DNA of 64,000 nt, from assembly GCA_014138725.1 (NCBI GenBank), contig JACJID010000005.1, positions 1 through 64,000 of the forward strand, written 5' to 3'. The DNA is from Kutzneria viridogrisea (GTDB lineage: Bacteria; Actinomycetota; Actinomycetes; Mycobacteriales; Pseudonocardiaceae). This document shows positions 7,955-18,886 of this stretch, one piece after another (the first letter of the stretch is position 1; each line of letters opens with the position of its first letter). The notes below the pieces were generated by a model that was not told the DNA's origin, ran no database searches, and saw only the letters and a list, made by a program, of their open reading frames with translations. The position numbers were made by a program, and so were the translations under genes.

Positions 7955-9304
7955 GTGGCCCTAGCGTCCTACCTCCAGGTGGTCAAACAGCCCGGCGTCC
8001 GCACCCTCATCTGCGTGACGTTCCTGGCGCGCGTACCCGTCGCGGGCGCGGGCGTGGCGCTCACCCTGCACGTGGTGCTCGGGCTGGGCATGGGCTACGC
8101 CGCGGCCGGGCTGGTCGGCGCCGCCTCCACGATCGGCATGGCCATCGGCGGCCCGCTGCTGGGCAGGCTGGTGGACCGGCGCGGGCTGCGCGCGATGCTG
8201 CTGCTCACCACGGTCGCCGAGGTCCTGTTCTGGGGCACCGCCCCGTGGCTGCCCTACCCGGCGCTGGTCGTGCTCTCCCTGGTGCTGGGCGTGCTGACCC
8301 TGCCGGTGATGTCGGTGTCCAGGCAGGCCACCGCCGCACTGGTGCCCCCGGCCCAGCACCACACGGCGTTCTCGCTGGACTCGGTCTTCACCGAGGCGGC
8401 GTTCATGGTCGGCCCGGCGATCTCGGTGCTGATCGCGACCAGCCTGTCCACGGTGACGGCGCTGCTGACGATCGGCAGCACCATCGTGCTCAGCGGGGTG
8501 CTGCTCTACCTGGTCAACCCGCCGGTGCGCGGCGAGGACGCGGCGCGGGCCGAGCCCGTGCCCAGGCGCAGCTGGCTGCGCGGCCCGATGATCGCGGTGC
8601 TGGTGATCACCTCGGCGGTGGTGATGGTCATGGCCGGGACCGAGGTCGCGATCGTGTCGGTGCTCAACACCACGGGCGAGGTCTCCTGGTCCGGGCTGGT
8701 GATCGCGCTGTGGTGCCTGGCCTCCATCATCGGCGGCCTGGTGCACGGTGCCCGGCGCACCCCGCTGCACCCGGTGCTGCTGATCGGGCTGATCGGGCTG
8801 TTCACCGTGCCGGTCGGCCTCGCGGGCAACTGGTGGGCGCTGGCGCTGCTGATGATCCCCAGCGGCTTGCTCTGCGCGCCGACGGTCGCCGCCACCTCGG
8901 GCCTGGTCGTGCGGCTGAGCCCGGAGTCCGCGCGGGGTGAGGCCATGGGCATCTACCAGTCCGCGCTGACGATCGGCGTGGCCGTGGGCTCACCGCTGGT
9001 CGGCGCCGTGGTGGACCGCAGCACCCCCGCGTGGGGCTTCGTCACGATCGGGATCGCCGGGCTGCTGGCCGCCAGCCTGGCCCTGCTGCTGGGCGGGCGG
9101 GTGCTCGGCGGCGCGCGGTCAGAGGTCCAGGTCGCGCACGGCGGCGTGGATGCGCTCCAGGGCGGGCCTGGCCTTGGCCATGCGCCTGCTGGCGAACTCG
9201 TCGGGGGCGGCGGTGTGGTCGGGGGTGATCAACTCGGCGGCGGCGCGCAGGGAGGGCAGCTCGCCGAGCGCACGCCAGCCGAGCAGGCAGGCCCCCACCC
9301 CTGA
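7955..9304 (+). CDS. MFS transporter with an antisense-overlapping C-terminal tail
   Basis: A 12-helix major facilitator protein, with typical features such as GRLVDRRGLR between helices 2 and 3 and charged loops. The recognisable transporter ends near residue 388 (9119); no stop codon follows until 9302-9304, so about 60 glycine-rich residues are encoded antisense to the end of the FGGY kinase. The start is uncertain: GTG 7955 (VALASYLQVVKQPG) fits the first helix, while TTG 7898 would add 19 unlikely residues. It is divergent from furA. The substrate is not evident; sugar or drug efflux are both possible. Confidence 0.75.
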   Translation: MALASYLQVVKQPGVRTLICVTFLARVPVAGAGVALTLHVVLGLGMGYAAAGLVGAASTIGMAIGGPLLGRLVDRRGLRAMLLLTTVAEVLFWGTAPWLPYPALVVLSLVLGVLTLPVMSVSRQATAALVPPAQHHTAFSLDSVFTEAAFMVGPAISVLIATSLSTVTALLTIGSTIVLSGVLLYLVNPPVRGEDAARAEPVPRRSWLRGPMIAVLVITSAVVMVMAGTEVAIVSVLNTTGEVSWSGLVIALWCLASIIGGLVHGARRTPLHPVLLIGLIGLFTVPVGLAGNWWALALLMIPSGLLCAPTVAATSGLVVRLSPESARGEAMGIYQSALTIGVAVGSPLVGAVVDRSTPAWGFVTIGIAGLLAASLALLLGGRVLGGARSEVQVAHGGVDALQGGPGLGHAPAGELVGGGGVVGGDQLGGGAQGGQLAERTPAEQAGPHP

Positions 9305-10564
9305 GCCCTCCGAGCCCTCGACGAACTCCAGCTCGTGGCCGAGGGCGGCAGCGACGACCTTTGTCCACAGTGGACCCTTGAACGCCCCGCCGGTGACCCG
9401 CACGGTGTCCACGGCCGCACCGGTGTCCAGGACGGCGTCGCGCACCAGCGCCAACTGCTGGGCCACGCCCTCCACCATCGCGCGGGTGATCGCCGCACGG
9501 CCGTGCTCGCGGCGCAGCCCCAGCAGCACCGCGCGCGGGTCCGGGTCCCACCAGGGCGCGCGCTCCCCCAGCAGGTACGGCAGGGCGACCAGGCCGCCCG
9601 CGCCGGAGGGCTCCTGTTCGGCCTCGGCCAGCAGGTCGGCCACCGGCACGTCGAAGGTCTCGGCCGCCCACTGCGCGACGACCCCGCCGTTGCTCACGGC
9701 CCCGCCGAGCACCCACAGGCCCTCGGCCAGCGCGTAGCAGAAGACCCTTGCCCTGTCGTCGACCCCGGGGTGCTCGCGGATCACCCGCAGCGCCCCGCTG
9801 GTGCCCAGCGAGAGCGCCGCCATGCCAGGCAGCACAGCGCCGACACCCAGGTTCGCCAGCGGCCCGTCCCCGCCGCCCGCCACCACGGGCAGGCCGCTGG
9901 GCAGACCGTCCACGGGCATGGTCAGCGACAGGACCTCTGTCGGCGCGACGAGTTCCGGCAGCCGGTCGGCGGTGAGCCCGGTCAGCCGCAGCGAAGGTTC
10001 GTGCCAGTCAAGGGTTTCCGAGTTCATCAGCCCGGTGCCCGAGGCGTTGGAGTGCTCGGTGAGCAGCCGTCCGGTGACCTTGCTGAGCACGAAGTCCTTG
10101 AGCCCGGCCCACTTCGCTGCACCGCGGTGCAGGTCCGGCTCGTGCTCGGCGAACCAGACCAGCTTCGCCAGCGGGAAGGACGGGTGCACCGGCGTGCCGG
10201 TGGCGGCGTGCAGTTCGCGCCCGTGGTCGGCGCGCAGCCGCTTCGCCACGGCAACGGCCCGGTTGTCGGCCCAGCTCAGCGCCGGGGTGAGCGGCTCGCC
10301 CTCGGCGTCCAGCGCCAGCAGGGTGTGCATGGCGGAGCTGAACGACAGCCCGCGCACCGGTTCCTCGACGCGGGCCACGCACTCGGTGAGCGCTTTCCTC
10401 GCTGCGGCAAGCACTTCGTGCGGGTCCTGCACCGCCGTGCCCCGCTCGTCGGTGCGCAGCGGGTAACCCTGTTCGGCGACGGCGACGACCCGCCCGTCCG
10501 AGCGGGTCGCCACCACCTTGGTCGCCGTGGTGCCCAGGTCGACACCGAGTACGACTCCGGACAC
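9119..10564 (-). CDS. FGGY-family carbohydrate kinase (gluconokinase/xylulokinase-like)
   Basis: 481 residues. VLGVDLGTTATKVVATRSDG at the N-terminus is the phosphate-1 motif, GGGDGPLANLGVGAV the central FGGY region, and VRVTGGAFKGPLW the adenosine-binding motif. It phosphorylates a sugar or sugar acid with ATP; the overall pattern resembles gluconate kinases of this family, but specificity cannot be set from sequence. GTG 10564 begins one base after the asd stop codon, so it is translationally coupled to a lysine/threonine pathway gene, which is an unexpected partner. Confidence 0.82.
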   Translation of the reverse strand: MSGVVLGVDLGTTATKVVATRSDGRVVAVAEQGYPLRTDERGTAVQDPHEVLAAARKALTECVARVEEPVRGLSFSSAMHTLLALDAEGEPLTPALSWADNRAVAVAKRLRADHGRELHAATGTPVHPSFPLAKLVWFAEHEPDLHRGAAKWAGLKDFVLSKVTGRLLTEHSNASGTGLMNSETLDWHEPSLRLTGLTADRLPELVAPTEVLSLTMPVDGLPSGLPVVAGGGDGPLANLGVGAVLPGMAALSLGTSGALRVIREHPGVDDRARVFCYALAEGLWVLGGAVSNGGVVAQWAAETFDVPVADLLAEAEQEPSGAGGLVALPYLLGERAPWWDPDPRAVLLGLRREHGRAAITRAMVEGVAQQLALVRDAVLDTGAAVDTVRVTGGAFKGPLWTKVVAAALGHELEFVEGSEGSGVGACLLGWRALGELPSLRAAAELITPDHTAAPDEFASRRMAKARPALERIHAAVRDLDL

Positions 10565-10565
10565 G

Positions 10566-11636
10566 TCAGGAGAACTCGGGCGCCAGCGCCTCGGCGATCT
10601 CGTAGGTGTTGAGCGCGGCCCCCTTGCGCAGGTTGTCACCGCACACGAAGAAGTCCAGCGTGTTGGGGAAGTCCAGGGCCTGGCGCACCCGTCCGACGTA
10701 GGTCGGGTCACCGCCCACCACGTCCGCCGGGGTCGGGAACACGCCCGCGGCCGGGTCGTCCACCAGCACCACCGAGGGCTGGGCCGCGAACACCTTGTGC
10801 GCCTGCTCCACGGTGACCTCGCGCTCGAACACCGCGTGCACCGCCAGGGAGTGCGTGGTCACGACCGGCACCCGCACGCAGGTCGCGGAGACCTTCAGCC
10901 CCGGGATGCCCAGGATCTTGCGGGACTCGTTGCGGACCTTGAGCTCCTCGGAGCTCCAGCCGTCCTGCTTGAGCGAACCCGCCCAGGGCACCACGTTCAG
11001 CACCAGCGGGGCGGGGAACGGCGAGTCCTCCTGGGACAGTCCGGCCTCGGTCAGCGCCGTGCGCACATCGCCCGCGGTGACGCCGACCTGCTTGCCCGCC
11101 ACGGCGGACAGCTCGGCGTAGAGCCGCTCCACACCGGCCACGCCCGCACCCGACACGGCCTGGTAGGAGGCCACGACGAGCTCGGTGAGCCCGAACTCGC
11201 GGTGCAGCGCGCCCACCGCCGCCATCATCGACAGCGTGGTGCAGTTCGGGTTGGCGATGATGCCGCGCGGGCGCTGGCGCACCTTGTCGGCGTTGACCTC
11301 GGGCACCACCAGCGGCACCTCGGGGTCCATCCGGAAGGCGCCGGAGTTGTCCACGGCCACCGCACCGCGCTCGGCCGCGATCGGCGCCCACTGCGCGGAG
11401 ATCTCGTCCGGCACGTCGAACATGGCCACGTGCACGCCGTCGAACACCTCGGGCGCCAGCGCGAGCACGGTGAGCTCCTCGCCGCGCACGGTGATCTTCT
11501 TGCCCGCCGAACGCGCCGAGGCGATCAGCCGGATCTCCCCCCACGGCACGGATTCCCTACCGTTGAGGATGTCGATCATGACGGTGCCGACCGCTCCGGT
11601 GGCACCGACCAAAGCCAGTACAGGACCGTTGCTCAT
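10566..11636 (-). CDS. asd: Aspartate-semialdehyde dehydrogenase
   Basis: 356 residues. NADPH-dependent reduction of aspartyl phosphate to aspartate semialdehyde, the branch point for lysine/diaminopimelate, threonine and methionine. The Rossmann loop is VGATGAVG, the catalytic cysteine is in [11 protein letters not shown], the following YQAVSGAG and the His of [15 protein letters not shown] complete the active site. ATG 11636 overlaps by ATGA the stop of a 26-residue micro-ORF that in turn overlaps lysC, so all three are translationally linked. Confidence 0.96.
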   Translation of the reverse strand: MSNGPVLALVGATGAVGTVMIDILNGRESVPWGEIRLIASARSAGKKITVRGEELTVLALAPEVFDGVHVAMFDVPDEISAQWAPIAAERGAVAVDNSGAFRMDPEVPLVVPEVNADKVRQRPRGIIANPNCTTLSMMAAVGALHREFGLTELVVASYQAVSGAGVAGVERLYAELSAVAGKQVGVTAGDVRTALTEAGLSQEDSPFPAPLVLNVVPWAGSLKQDGWSSEELKVRNESRKILGIPGLKVSATCVRVPVVTTHSLAVHAVFEREVTVEQAHKVFAAQPSVVLVDDPAAGVFPTPADVVGGDPTYVGRVRQALDFPNTLDFFVCGDNLRKGAALNTYEIAEALAPEFS

Positions 11637-11713
11637 CGCCGCACCTCGCTGACGCTCGGCGCAGCGCTTCGCGCCGGCACCGCGTTGGATGATTCGCTCG
11701 CACGCTCGCTCAT
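11633..11713 (-). CDS. 26-residue micro-ORF coupling lysC to asd
   Basis: ATG 11713 to TGA 11635-11633. The peptide begins [16 protein letters not shown] and ends SVSEVRR, rich in Ser, Ala, Arg and Glu. Its ATG overlaps the lysC stop and its TGA overlaps the asd start, both as ATGA. This arrangement would let ribosomes pass from lysC to asd by re-initiation. Whether the peptide itself has a function is unknown; no similar family is recognised. Confidence 0.5.
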   Translation of the reverse strand: MSERASESSNAVPARSAAPSVSEVRR

Positions 11714-12975
11714 CGCCCACTCCCCGCGTAGACGACGGCCTCTTCGTCGCCGCCGAGCTCGAAGGCATCGTGCAGCGCGCGCACCGCGTCGTCCAGCTGC
11801 GTGTCCCGACAGATGACAGAGATACGGATCTCCGAGGTGGAGATGATCTCGATGTTGACCCCCGCGCGGGACAGCGCCTCACAGAAGGTGGCGGTGACAC
11901 CGGGGTGCGAGCGCATGCCCGCGCCGATCAGCGAGACCTTGCCCACGTGGTCGTCGTAGAGCACCTGGGCGAAGCCGATCTCCGGCTTGGCCTTCTCCAG
12001 CGCGGCAACGGCCTTGGGCCCGTCGGACTTGGGCAGCGTGAACGTGATGTCGGTGCGGCCGGTGGCCACCTGCGACACGTTCTGCACCACCATGTCGATG
12101 TCCAGCTCGGCGTCCGCGACGACCCGGAAGATCTTCGCCGCAACGCCCGGGTGGTCCGGCACCGCCGTGACGGTGACCTTGGCCTCCGACCGGTCGTGCG
12201 CGACGCCGGTGATGATCGCCTGCTCCACGGGAAGGTCCTCCATCGACCCGGTCACCAGGGTGCCCGGCTTGTTGTTGAACGAGGAGCGCACGCGGACCGC
12301 CACCCCGTAGCGGCGGGCGTACTCCACACAGCGCAGGTGCAGCACCTTCGCGCCGCACGCCGCCATCTCCAGCATCTCCTCGTAGGTGATCTGACCGATG
12401 TGCCGCGCGTCGCGCACCACCCTGGGGTCGGCGCTGAACACGCCGTCCACGTCGGTGTAGATCTCGCAGACGTCGGCCTTGAGCGCCGCGGCCAGCGCGA
12501 CCGCCGTGGTGTCCGTGCCACCACGGCCGATCGTGGTGATCTCCTTGCTGTCCTGGCTCACCCCCTGGAACCCGGCCACGATCGCGATCGCCCCGTCGTT
12601 GACCGCGTCCTGGATGCGGCCCGGGGTGACGTCGATGATGCGCGCGTTGCCGTGCACCGCCGTGGTGATCACACCGGCCTGCGAGCCGGTGTAGGACCGG
12701 GCCTCCAGTCCCAAGGCGTGGATGGCCATGGCCAGCAGGGACATTGAGATCCGCTCACCCGCGGTGAGCAGCATGTCCATCTCGCGGGCGGGCGGTACCG
12801 GGGCGACCTGGCCCGCCAGGTCCAGCAGCTCGTCGGTGGTGTCGCCCATCGCCGAGACCGCGACCACGACGTCGTAACCCGCCCGGCGGGTGGCCACGAT
12901 GCGCTCGGCCACTCGTTTGATCCGGTCGGCACTTTCGAGGGACGAACCGCCGTACTTCTGGACGACGAGTGCCAC
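11710..12975 (-). CDS. lysC: Aspartate kinase (overlapping alpha and beta subunits)
   Basis: 421 residues. Phosphorylates aspartate, the first committed step to the aspartate-family amino acids. KYGGSS at the N-terminus is the substrate and ATP motif; [18 protein letters not shown] is the kinase core; two ACT domains in the last 170 residues bind feedback effectors. GTG 12975 follows GAGGAGG. As in Corynebacterium and Mycobacterium, an internal in-frame ATG at 12243 ([13 protein letters not shown]) should yield a separate beta subunit made of the ACT domains only. Confidence 0.96.
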   Translation of the reverse strand: MALVVQKYGGSSLESADRIKRVAERIVATRRAGYDVVVAVSAMGDTTDELLDLAGQVAPVPPAREMDMLLTAGERISMSLLAMAIHALGLEARSYTGSQAGVITTAVHGNARIIDVTPGRIQDAVNDGAIAIVAGFQGVSQDSKEITTIGRGGTDTTAVALAAALKADVCEIYTDVDGVFSADPRVVRDARHIGQITYEEMLEMAACGAKVLHLRCVEYARRYGVAVRVRSSFNNKPGTLVTGSMEDLPVEQAIITGVAHDRSEAKVTVTAVPDHPGVAAKIFRVVADAELDIDMVVQNVSQVATGRTDITFTLPKSDGPKAVAALEKAKPEIGFAQVLYDDHVGKVSLIGAGMRSHPGVTATFCEALSRAGVNIEIISTSEIRISVICRDTQLDDAVRALHDAFELGGDEEAVVYAGSGR

Positions 12976-13075
12976 TGACCGAACCTCCTCGTGACCGGGC
13001 TCAAGCATGTCCAGGGCAGCCTACCTGCGATGCGAGCTCCCATCACCCGTCGGTGACCGGCGCTACCCTCGCGGG

Positions 13076-14269
13076 GTGTCCGCCACTGAGATGACGCGAC
13101 CGCCGGTGGTGGGGGCCACCCGGCCGGTGTCCGAGACCGCCACCTGGCGCCAGGTGCTGCGGTTGACCGCGCCCGCACTGGTCTTCCTGTCGGTGCGCGG
13201 GGTCGGCCTGCTGGTGCTGGCGTGGATGGCGGAGCGCAACCACCGGACCGTCACGGCGGCTCTCACATCCTGGGACGGGCACTGGTACCTCGGGCTGGCC
13301 TCGGGCGGCTACGACGGGGCACCCGCCGACCTCGTGGACGCGCACGGGCGGCACAACCCGGACAACCTGCTGGCGTTCTTCCCCGGCTACCCCACCGTGG
13401 TAAGGCTTTTCGCAAACCTGCCCGGACTGTCCCTCGTGGACGCCGCGTTCCTCGTCACCGTGCTGTCCGGGCTGGTCTGCTCCTACGGCCTGCTCCGGCT
13501 GGGCACGCGGGTCACCGGCGGTTCGCGGCGGGCCGGGCTGCTGCTGGTGGCCCTGTTCGCGGCCTCGCCGATGGCCGTCACCCTGTCGATGACCTACTCC
13601 GAGGCCATGTTCTGCGCACTGGCCGCGTGGGCGCTGGTCGGCGTGCTGGAGCGGAACTGGCCCCTGGCCGGGCTGTGCTGCGCCGCGGCGGGGCTCGTCC
13701 GGCCGACCGCGGGGGCCCTCGTGCTGGCCGTGGGCCTGGCCGCGCTGGTCGCCGTGCTGCGCCGCCAGGACGGCTGGCGCCCCTGGCTCGGTGGGCTGCT
13801 CGCCCCGCTCGGCCTGGTCGGCTACCTGCTGTGGGTCGCCTCGCGCACCGGTCGGCTGGACGGCTGGTTCGAGGTGCAGCGGCAGGGCTGGGGCTCGGTG
13901 TTCGACGGCGGCGGGGCCACGATCCGCTTCGCGCTGGACGCGCTGGCCTCCGGCCGGTCGGTGCTGGAAGTGATCACCGTGGGCCTGGTCGTGCTGGCGA
14001 TCGCACTGGTGGTGGTGTGCCTGCGCCGGGGCGTGCAGTGGCCGCTGGTGGTGTACGCGGTGGGTGTGCTCGCGATGGACCTGGGCGCCAACGGGCTGAT
14101 GAACTCCAAGGCCCGGCTCATGGTGCCCGCCTTCACCCTGTTGCTGCCGATCGTGGTGGGTCTCGCCAAGCGCAGGCCCGGCACCGTGCTGCTGACCGTG
14201 GCGAGCGTGGCGGTGGCCTCGGCATGGTTCGGCGCGTACTCGCTGACCGCCTGGCCCTACGCTATCTGA
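13076..14269 (+). CDS. PIG-V/Gpi18-like polytopic mannosyltransferase
   Basis: 397 residues with about 8-10 hydrophobic helices. TSWDGHWYLGLASGGY matches the conserved WDGxWY loop of the PIG-V family, and LLAFFPGYPTVVRL the next conserved block. Family members transfer mannose from a polyprenyl-phosphate donor on the outer membrane face; bacterial homologues are poorly characterised. The start is GTG 13076 or ATG 13091. It is divergent from lysC and its stop lies 2 nt before the nitroreductase start. Confidence 0.7.
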   Translation: MSATEMTRPPVVGATRPVSETATWRQVLRLTAPALVFLSVRGVGLLVLAWMAERNHRTVTAALTSWDGHWYLGLASGGYDGAPADLVDAHGRHNPDNLLAFFPGYPTVVRLFANLPGLSLVDAAFLVTVLSGLVCSYGLLRLGTRVTGGSRRAGLLLVALFAASPMAVTLSMTYSEAMFCALAAWALVGVLERNWPLAGLCCAAAGLVRPTAGALVLAVGLAALVAVLRRQDGWRPWLGGLLAPLGLVGYLLWVASRTGRLDGWFEVQRQGWGSVFDGGGATIRFALDALASGRSVLEVITVGLVVLAIALVVVCLRRGVQWPLVVYAVGVLAMDLGANGLMNSKARLMVPAFTLLLPIVVGLAKRRPGTVLLTVASVAVASAWFGAYSLTAWPYAI

Positions 14270-14271
14270 GC

Positions 14272-14886
14272 GTGACAGATCTCTCCTGGACCGAAGTCGA
14301 CAAGCGGGCCGTCGCCAGTGCGGACCTGCACCCCCTGATCAGCGAGCGGTGGAGCCCCCGCGCGCTGGACCCCGCGGCCGAGATCGAGGAGCCGCAGCTG
14401 CGCGCACTGCTGGAGGCCGCCCGCTGGGCCCCGTCCTGTGCGAACCTCCAGCCCTCCCGGTTCCTGGTGGGGCGGCGCGGGGACAGCACCTTCCAGCGGA
14501 TCTTCGACACGCTGCGGCCCGGCAACCAGACCTGGGCGGGCGAGGCCTCGGTGCTGCTGGTCGGCGTGGTGATGACCGTGGACGACACGGGCCGCCCGAT
14601 GCCCGCCGCCGAGTACGGGCTTGGCCTGGCCGTGCAGAACCTGGTCGTGCAGGCACTGGCCGACGGCTGGGTCGCGCACCAGATGGCCGGGTTCGACCCC
14701 GACGCGGTGCGGGCCGCGTTCGGGCTGCCCGAGCAGGCCCAGCCGCTGGTGGCCGTCGCGATCGGGGCGCTGGGCTCGCTGGACCAGCTCAGCGAGCAGC
14801 TGCGGGAACGCGAGATCGCACCACGTGAGCGCAAGCCGCTGGCCGAGATCGCCTTCGCCGGGTCCTGGGGTACGCCCGCGCTGTAG
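14272..14886 (+). CDS. Nitroreductase-family protein
   Basis: 204 residues with the FMN-dependent nitroreductase fold: SERWSPRALDPAAEI and ARWAPSCANLQPSRFLVG are the flavin-phosphate binding segments, and PEQAQPLVAVAIGALG is the usual C-terminal block. It likely reduces quinones or nitro compounds with NAD(P)H. GTG 14272 follows the upstream stop directly, so the two genes are probably cotranscribed, without an obvious functional link. Confidence 0.85.
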   Translation: MTDLSWTEVDKRAVASADLHPLISERWSPRALDPAAEIEEPQLRALLEAARWAPSCANLQPSRFLVGRRGDSTFQRIFDTLRPGNQTWAGEASVLLVGVVMTVDDTGRPMPAAEYGLGLAVQNLVVQALADGWVAHQMAGFDPDAVRAAFGLPEQAQPLVAVAIGALGSLDQLSEQLREREIAPRERKPLAEIAFAGSWGTPAL

Positions 14887-14890
14887 CGGC

Positions 14891-15211
14891 TCAGCCCAGC
14901 CGGCGCACCAGCTTCACCACGATCGAGGTCACGACCAGCCAGAACACCGCGGCGAGCCCGTAGTTGGCGAGCACGCGCAGCTTGGCGTCGGCGGGGGTGA
15001 ACAGGTCGCGGAAGGCCAGCGCCAGTGGGTCGGCCCAGGACCGGACGAAGGTGGTGATCGGGTTGTCCGGGTTGGCGCCGAACACCGTGAGCAGGACGTG
15101 CGCGGTGAGCAGCACGGCGGCGAGTGTGCCGATCCAGCGCAGTACACCCGCCAGGACGCCGACGACCTTGCCGCGCACCTGTCCTGCGGTGCGTTCCGAG
15201 TGCTGGGCCAT
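14891..15211 (-). CDS. Small membrane protein, first of three tandem paralogues
   Basis: 106 residues with two hydrophobic segments: IGTLAAVLLTAHVLLTVF and, near the C-terminus, VLANYGLAAVFWLVVTSI. Between them is GANPDN and SWADPLALAFRDLF. The same layout occurs in the proteins at 15263-15559 and 15647-15934. No known family is recognised with confidence. It is probably a two-helix inner-membrane protein. Confidence 0.8.
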   Translation of the reverse strand: MAQHSERTAGQVRGKVVGVLAGVLRWIGTLAAVLLTAHVLLTVFGANPDNPITTFVRSWADPLALAFRDLFTPADAKLRVLANYGLAAVFWLVVTSIVVKLVRRLG

Positions 15212-15262
15212 GCGCGGCAGTCTGGCACGCTGACCTGCGCGGACGCTACCCGCGAGTAGCGA

Positions 15263-15559
15263 TCATCCCGCGCGGTACAGCAATCGAGCGATCAGACCCG
15301 TCACGACCAGCCAGAACACCGCCGCGAGCCCGTAGTTGAGGAGCACGCTGAAGGCGTGGTTCCCGGTGTCGAACAGGTTGATGAACCACAGCGCGACCGT
15401 GTCGGCCCAGCGGCCAACGGTGGCCGCGATCTGGTTGTCGGGATTGGCCCCGAGCAGCAGGAACAGGATGCGGGCGACCAGGATGAGCGCCAGCACGGTG
15501 CCGATCATGCGCACCACGGTGGCGGCCGTGGATCGGCCGCCGCGAACGTGAGTGGCCAT
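15263..15559 (-). CDS. Small membrane protein, second of three tandem paralogues
   Basis: 98 residues. It shares the GANPDN turn, RWADTVALWFINLF and the C-terminal NYGLAAVFWLVVTGLIARLL with its neighbours, with identity strongest at the second helix. It is separated from the first paralogue by 51 bp and from the third by 87 bp, all on the - strand. Function unknown. Confidence 0.8.
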   Translation of the reverse strand: MATHVRGGRSTAATVVRMIGTVLALILVARILFLLLGANPDNQIAATVGRWADTVALWFINLFDTGNHAFSVLLNYGLAAVFWLVVTGLIARLLYRAG

Positions 15560-15646
15560 GTCGAACCCACCTCGCTCAGGTCAGATCCACCCGATCGGGT
15601 GGAGTTGAGCGAGGTGTACCCACCGTACGTGGCCGCTACACCGGGG

Positions 15647-15934
15647 TCAGCGCAGGATCCTGGCCACGATGCGGGTCACCAGCAGCCAGAAGGCAGCCGC
15701 GAGCAGGTAGTTCAGCGCCACGTTGCCCGGCGCGTCCACCGGCTTGAAGACGTTGCCCCACCACAGCACGAGCAGGTTCGCCCACTTCTCCACGATCGTG
15801 AAGAAGACGTTGCCGGTGTTCGCCTTCGTCAGCACCAGCAGCACGTGCACGACCATCACCAGGGCCGTCAGCACGCCGAACAGGTTGATGACGGTCGACA
15901 GGACGCCGCCGGATTTCTTGCCCCCAGAGCCCAT
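15647..15934 (-). CDS. Small membrane protein, third and most diverged paralogue
   Basis: 95 residues. It keeps the pattern (KANTGN in place of GANPDN, EKWANLLVLWWGNVF, then ALNYLLAAAFWLLVTRIVARIL) but has diverged from the other two. The N-terminus MGSGGKKSGG is basic and probably cytoplasmic. It lies upstream of the other two and may be the first gene of the group. It is divergent from leuA. Confidence 0.8.
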   Translation of the reverse strand: MGSGGKKSGGVLSTVINLFGVLTALVMVVHVLLVLTKANTGNVFFTIVEKWANLLVLWWGNVFKPVDAPGNVALNYLLAAAFWLLVTRIVARILR

Positions 15935-15972
15935 GCACCCAGCTAACCACGATCCACCATGTGGACTTCGGT

Positions 15973-16001
15973 TTCACTATCCGGCTGGTTGTGGTTAGGC
16001 T
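15973..16001 (+). promoter_or_regulatory. Predicted leuA promoter
   Basis: TTCACT (15973-15978), 17 nt, TAGGCT (15996-16001). A start of transcription about 7 bases after the -10 would fall on the GTG of the leader peptide at 16008, giving a leaderless leader-peptide mRNA. Confidence 0.45.
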
Positions 16002-16007
16002 CGCCCC

Positions 16008-17908
<1,901 letters not shown>

Positions 17909-17921
17909 CCTGCTGAAACAC

Positions 17922-17954
17922 CTGTGGGCCCCGGCATAATGCCGGGGCCCACAG
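17922..17954 (+). terminator. leuA terminator
   Basis: CTGTGGGCCCCGGCAT (17922-17937) and ATGCCGGGGCCCACAG (17939-17954) form a perfect 16-bp stem with almost no loop, 14 bp after the leuA stop. Confidence 0.85.
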
Positions 17955-18097
17955 TGATGTCTCGTTCCGCTGCCCTACCTACATCCCCCGCCACTCCCTG
18001 GGGGGCGCTCCCAAGCCAAGTCTACCGCCGCCGCCCCGCCGCGAGCCCGCAAATCGGCTCCCTGTGGACAACAGCGGTGCCTGTGGACAACTCACGA

Positions 18098-18766
18098 TCA
18101 GTGCTTGTCAGCGGCCTCGATCGCGGTGTCCTCGGTGCTAACGTGCGCCTTGCCGGCCCTGTGCTTGATGAACAGCGAGACGCCGATGCCGAACAGCAGC
18201 GCCACACCGAGCCCGATCCACGCGAACTGGGACAGGAAGTGCGAGGCCGCCTCACCCAGGTAGTGGATCGCGGCGGTGGTGCCACCGGCCCAGCAGATGC
18301 CGCCCAGCGCGTTGGCGGTGAGGAACTTCGCGTACGGCATCTTCAGCGCACCGGCGAGCGGGCCCGCGAAGATGCGCAGCAGGGCGATGAACCGGCCGAA
18401 GAAGACCGCCCACATGCCCCACCGCTCGAACGCGCGTTCCGCTGTGGCCAGGTGGTTGGGGCCGAAGTGCTTGGGGAACTTCTTGCCCAGCCAGACGAAC
18501 AGCGGTTTGCCGAACTTGCGGCCGATGGAGTAGCCGATGGAGTCACCGACGATGGCACCGGTCATCGCGGCGACCGCGATCCACTCCCACTGCACGGCCG
18601 AACTCGGGTGCAGGGTCAGCAGCGTGGCGCTGACCAGGGCGATCTCGCCAGGGAGCGGGATGCCGAGGCTCTCCAACCCGATGATCAGCCCGATCGTGAG
18701 GTACACCGCTAGCGGTGGGATCGCCGCGATCCACTGGTCGATGTGCAAGGCCCCGAATCCTTCCAT
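18098..18766 (-). CDS. DedA-family membrane protein
   Basis: 222 residues with about five helices. ESLGIPLPGEIALV, GDSIGYSIGRKFG and FFGRFIALLRIFAGPLAG are the DedA/VTT-domain signatures, including the conserved Glu and Arg thought to serve proton-coupled transport of lipids such as undecaprenyl phosphate or phosphatidylethanolamine. It is divergent from a second, shorter relative at 18887, so the two may work together in envelope maintenance (inference). Confidence 0.88.
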   Translation of the reverse strand: MEGFGALHIDQWIAAIPPLAVYLTIGLIIGLESLGIPLPGEIALVSATLLTLHPSSAVQWEWIAVAAMTGAIVGDSIGYSIGRKFGKPLFVWLGKKFPKHFGPNHLATAERAFERWGMWAVFFGRFIALLRIFAGPLAGALKMPYAKFLTANALGGICWAGGTTAAIHYLGEAASHFLSQFAWIGLGVALLFGIGVSLFIKHRAGKAHVSTEDTAIEAADKH

Positions 18767-18886
18767 TGACTATCCCTTGTGCCCAGTGTGCCCGAAAGCG
18801 GCCGCCAGCTGTCCCCGTCCTGTCGAGTTGCTGAGGGGTCCCTGAGATGTCGCCCCTTCGGCCGAATCCGGATGTTCACTGGAGGC

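Noticed and set aside
5886-7964. 692-codon open frame antisense to katA and furA
   Set aside because: High-GC shadow frame; low-complexity Val/Arg/Gly translation with no family motif, while the opposite strand encodes an intact catalase and Fur protein.
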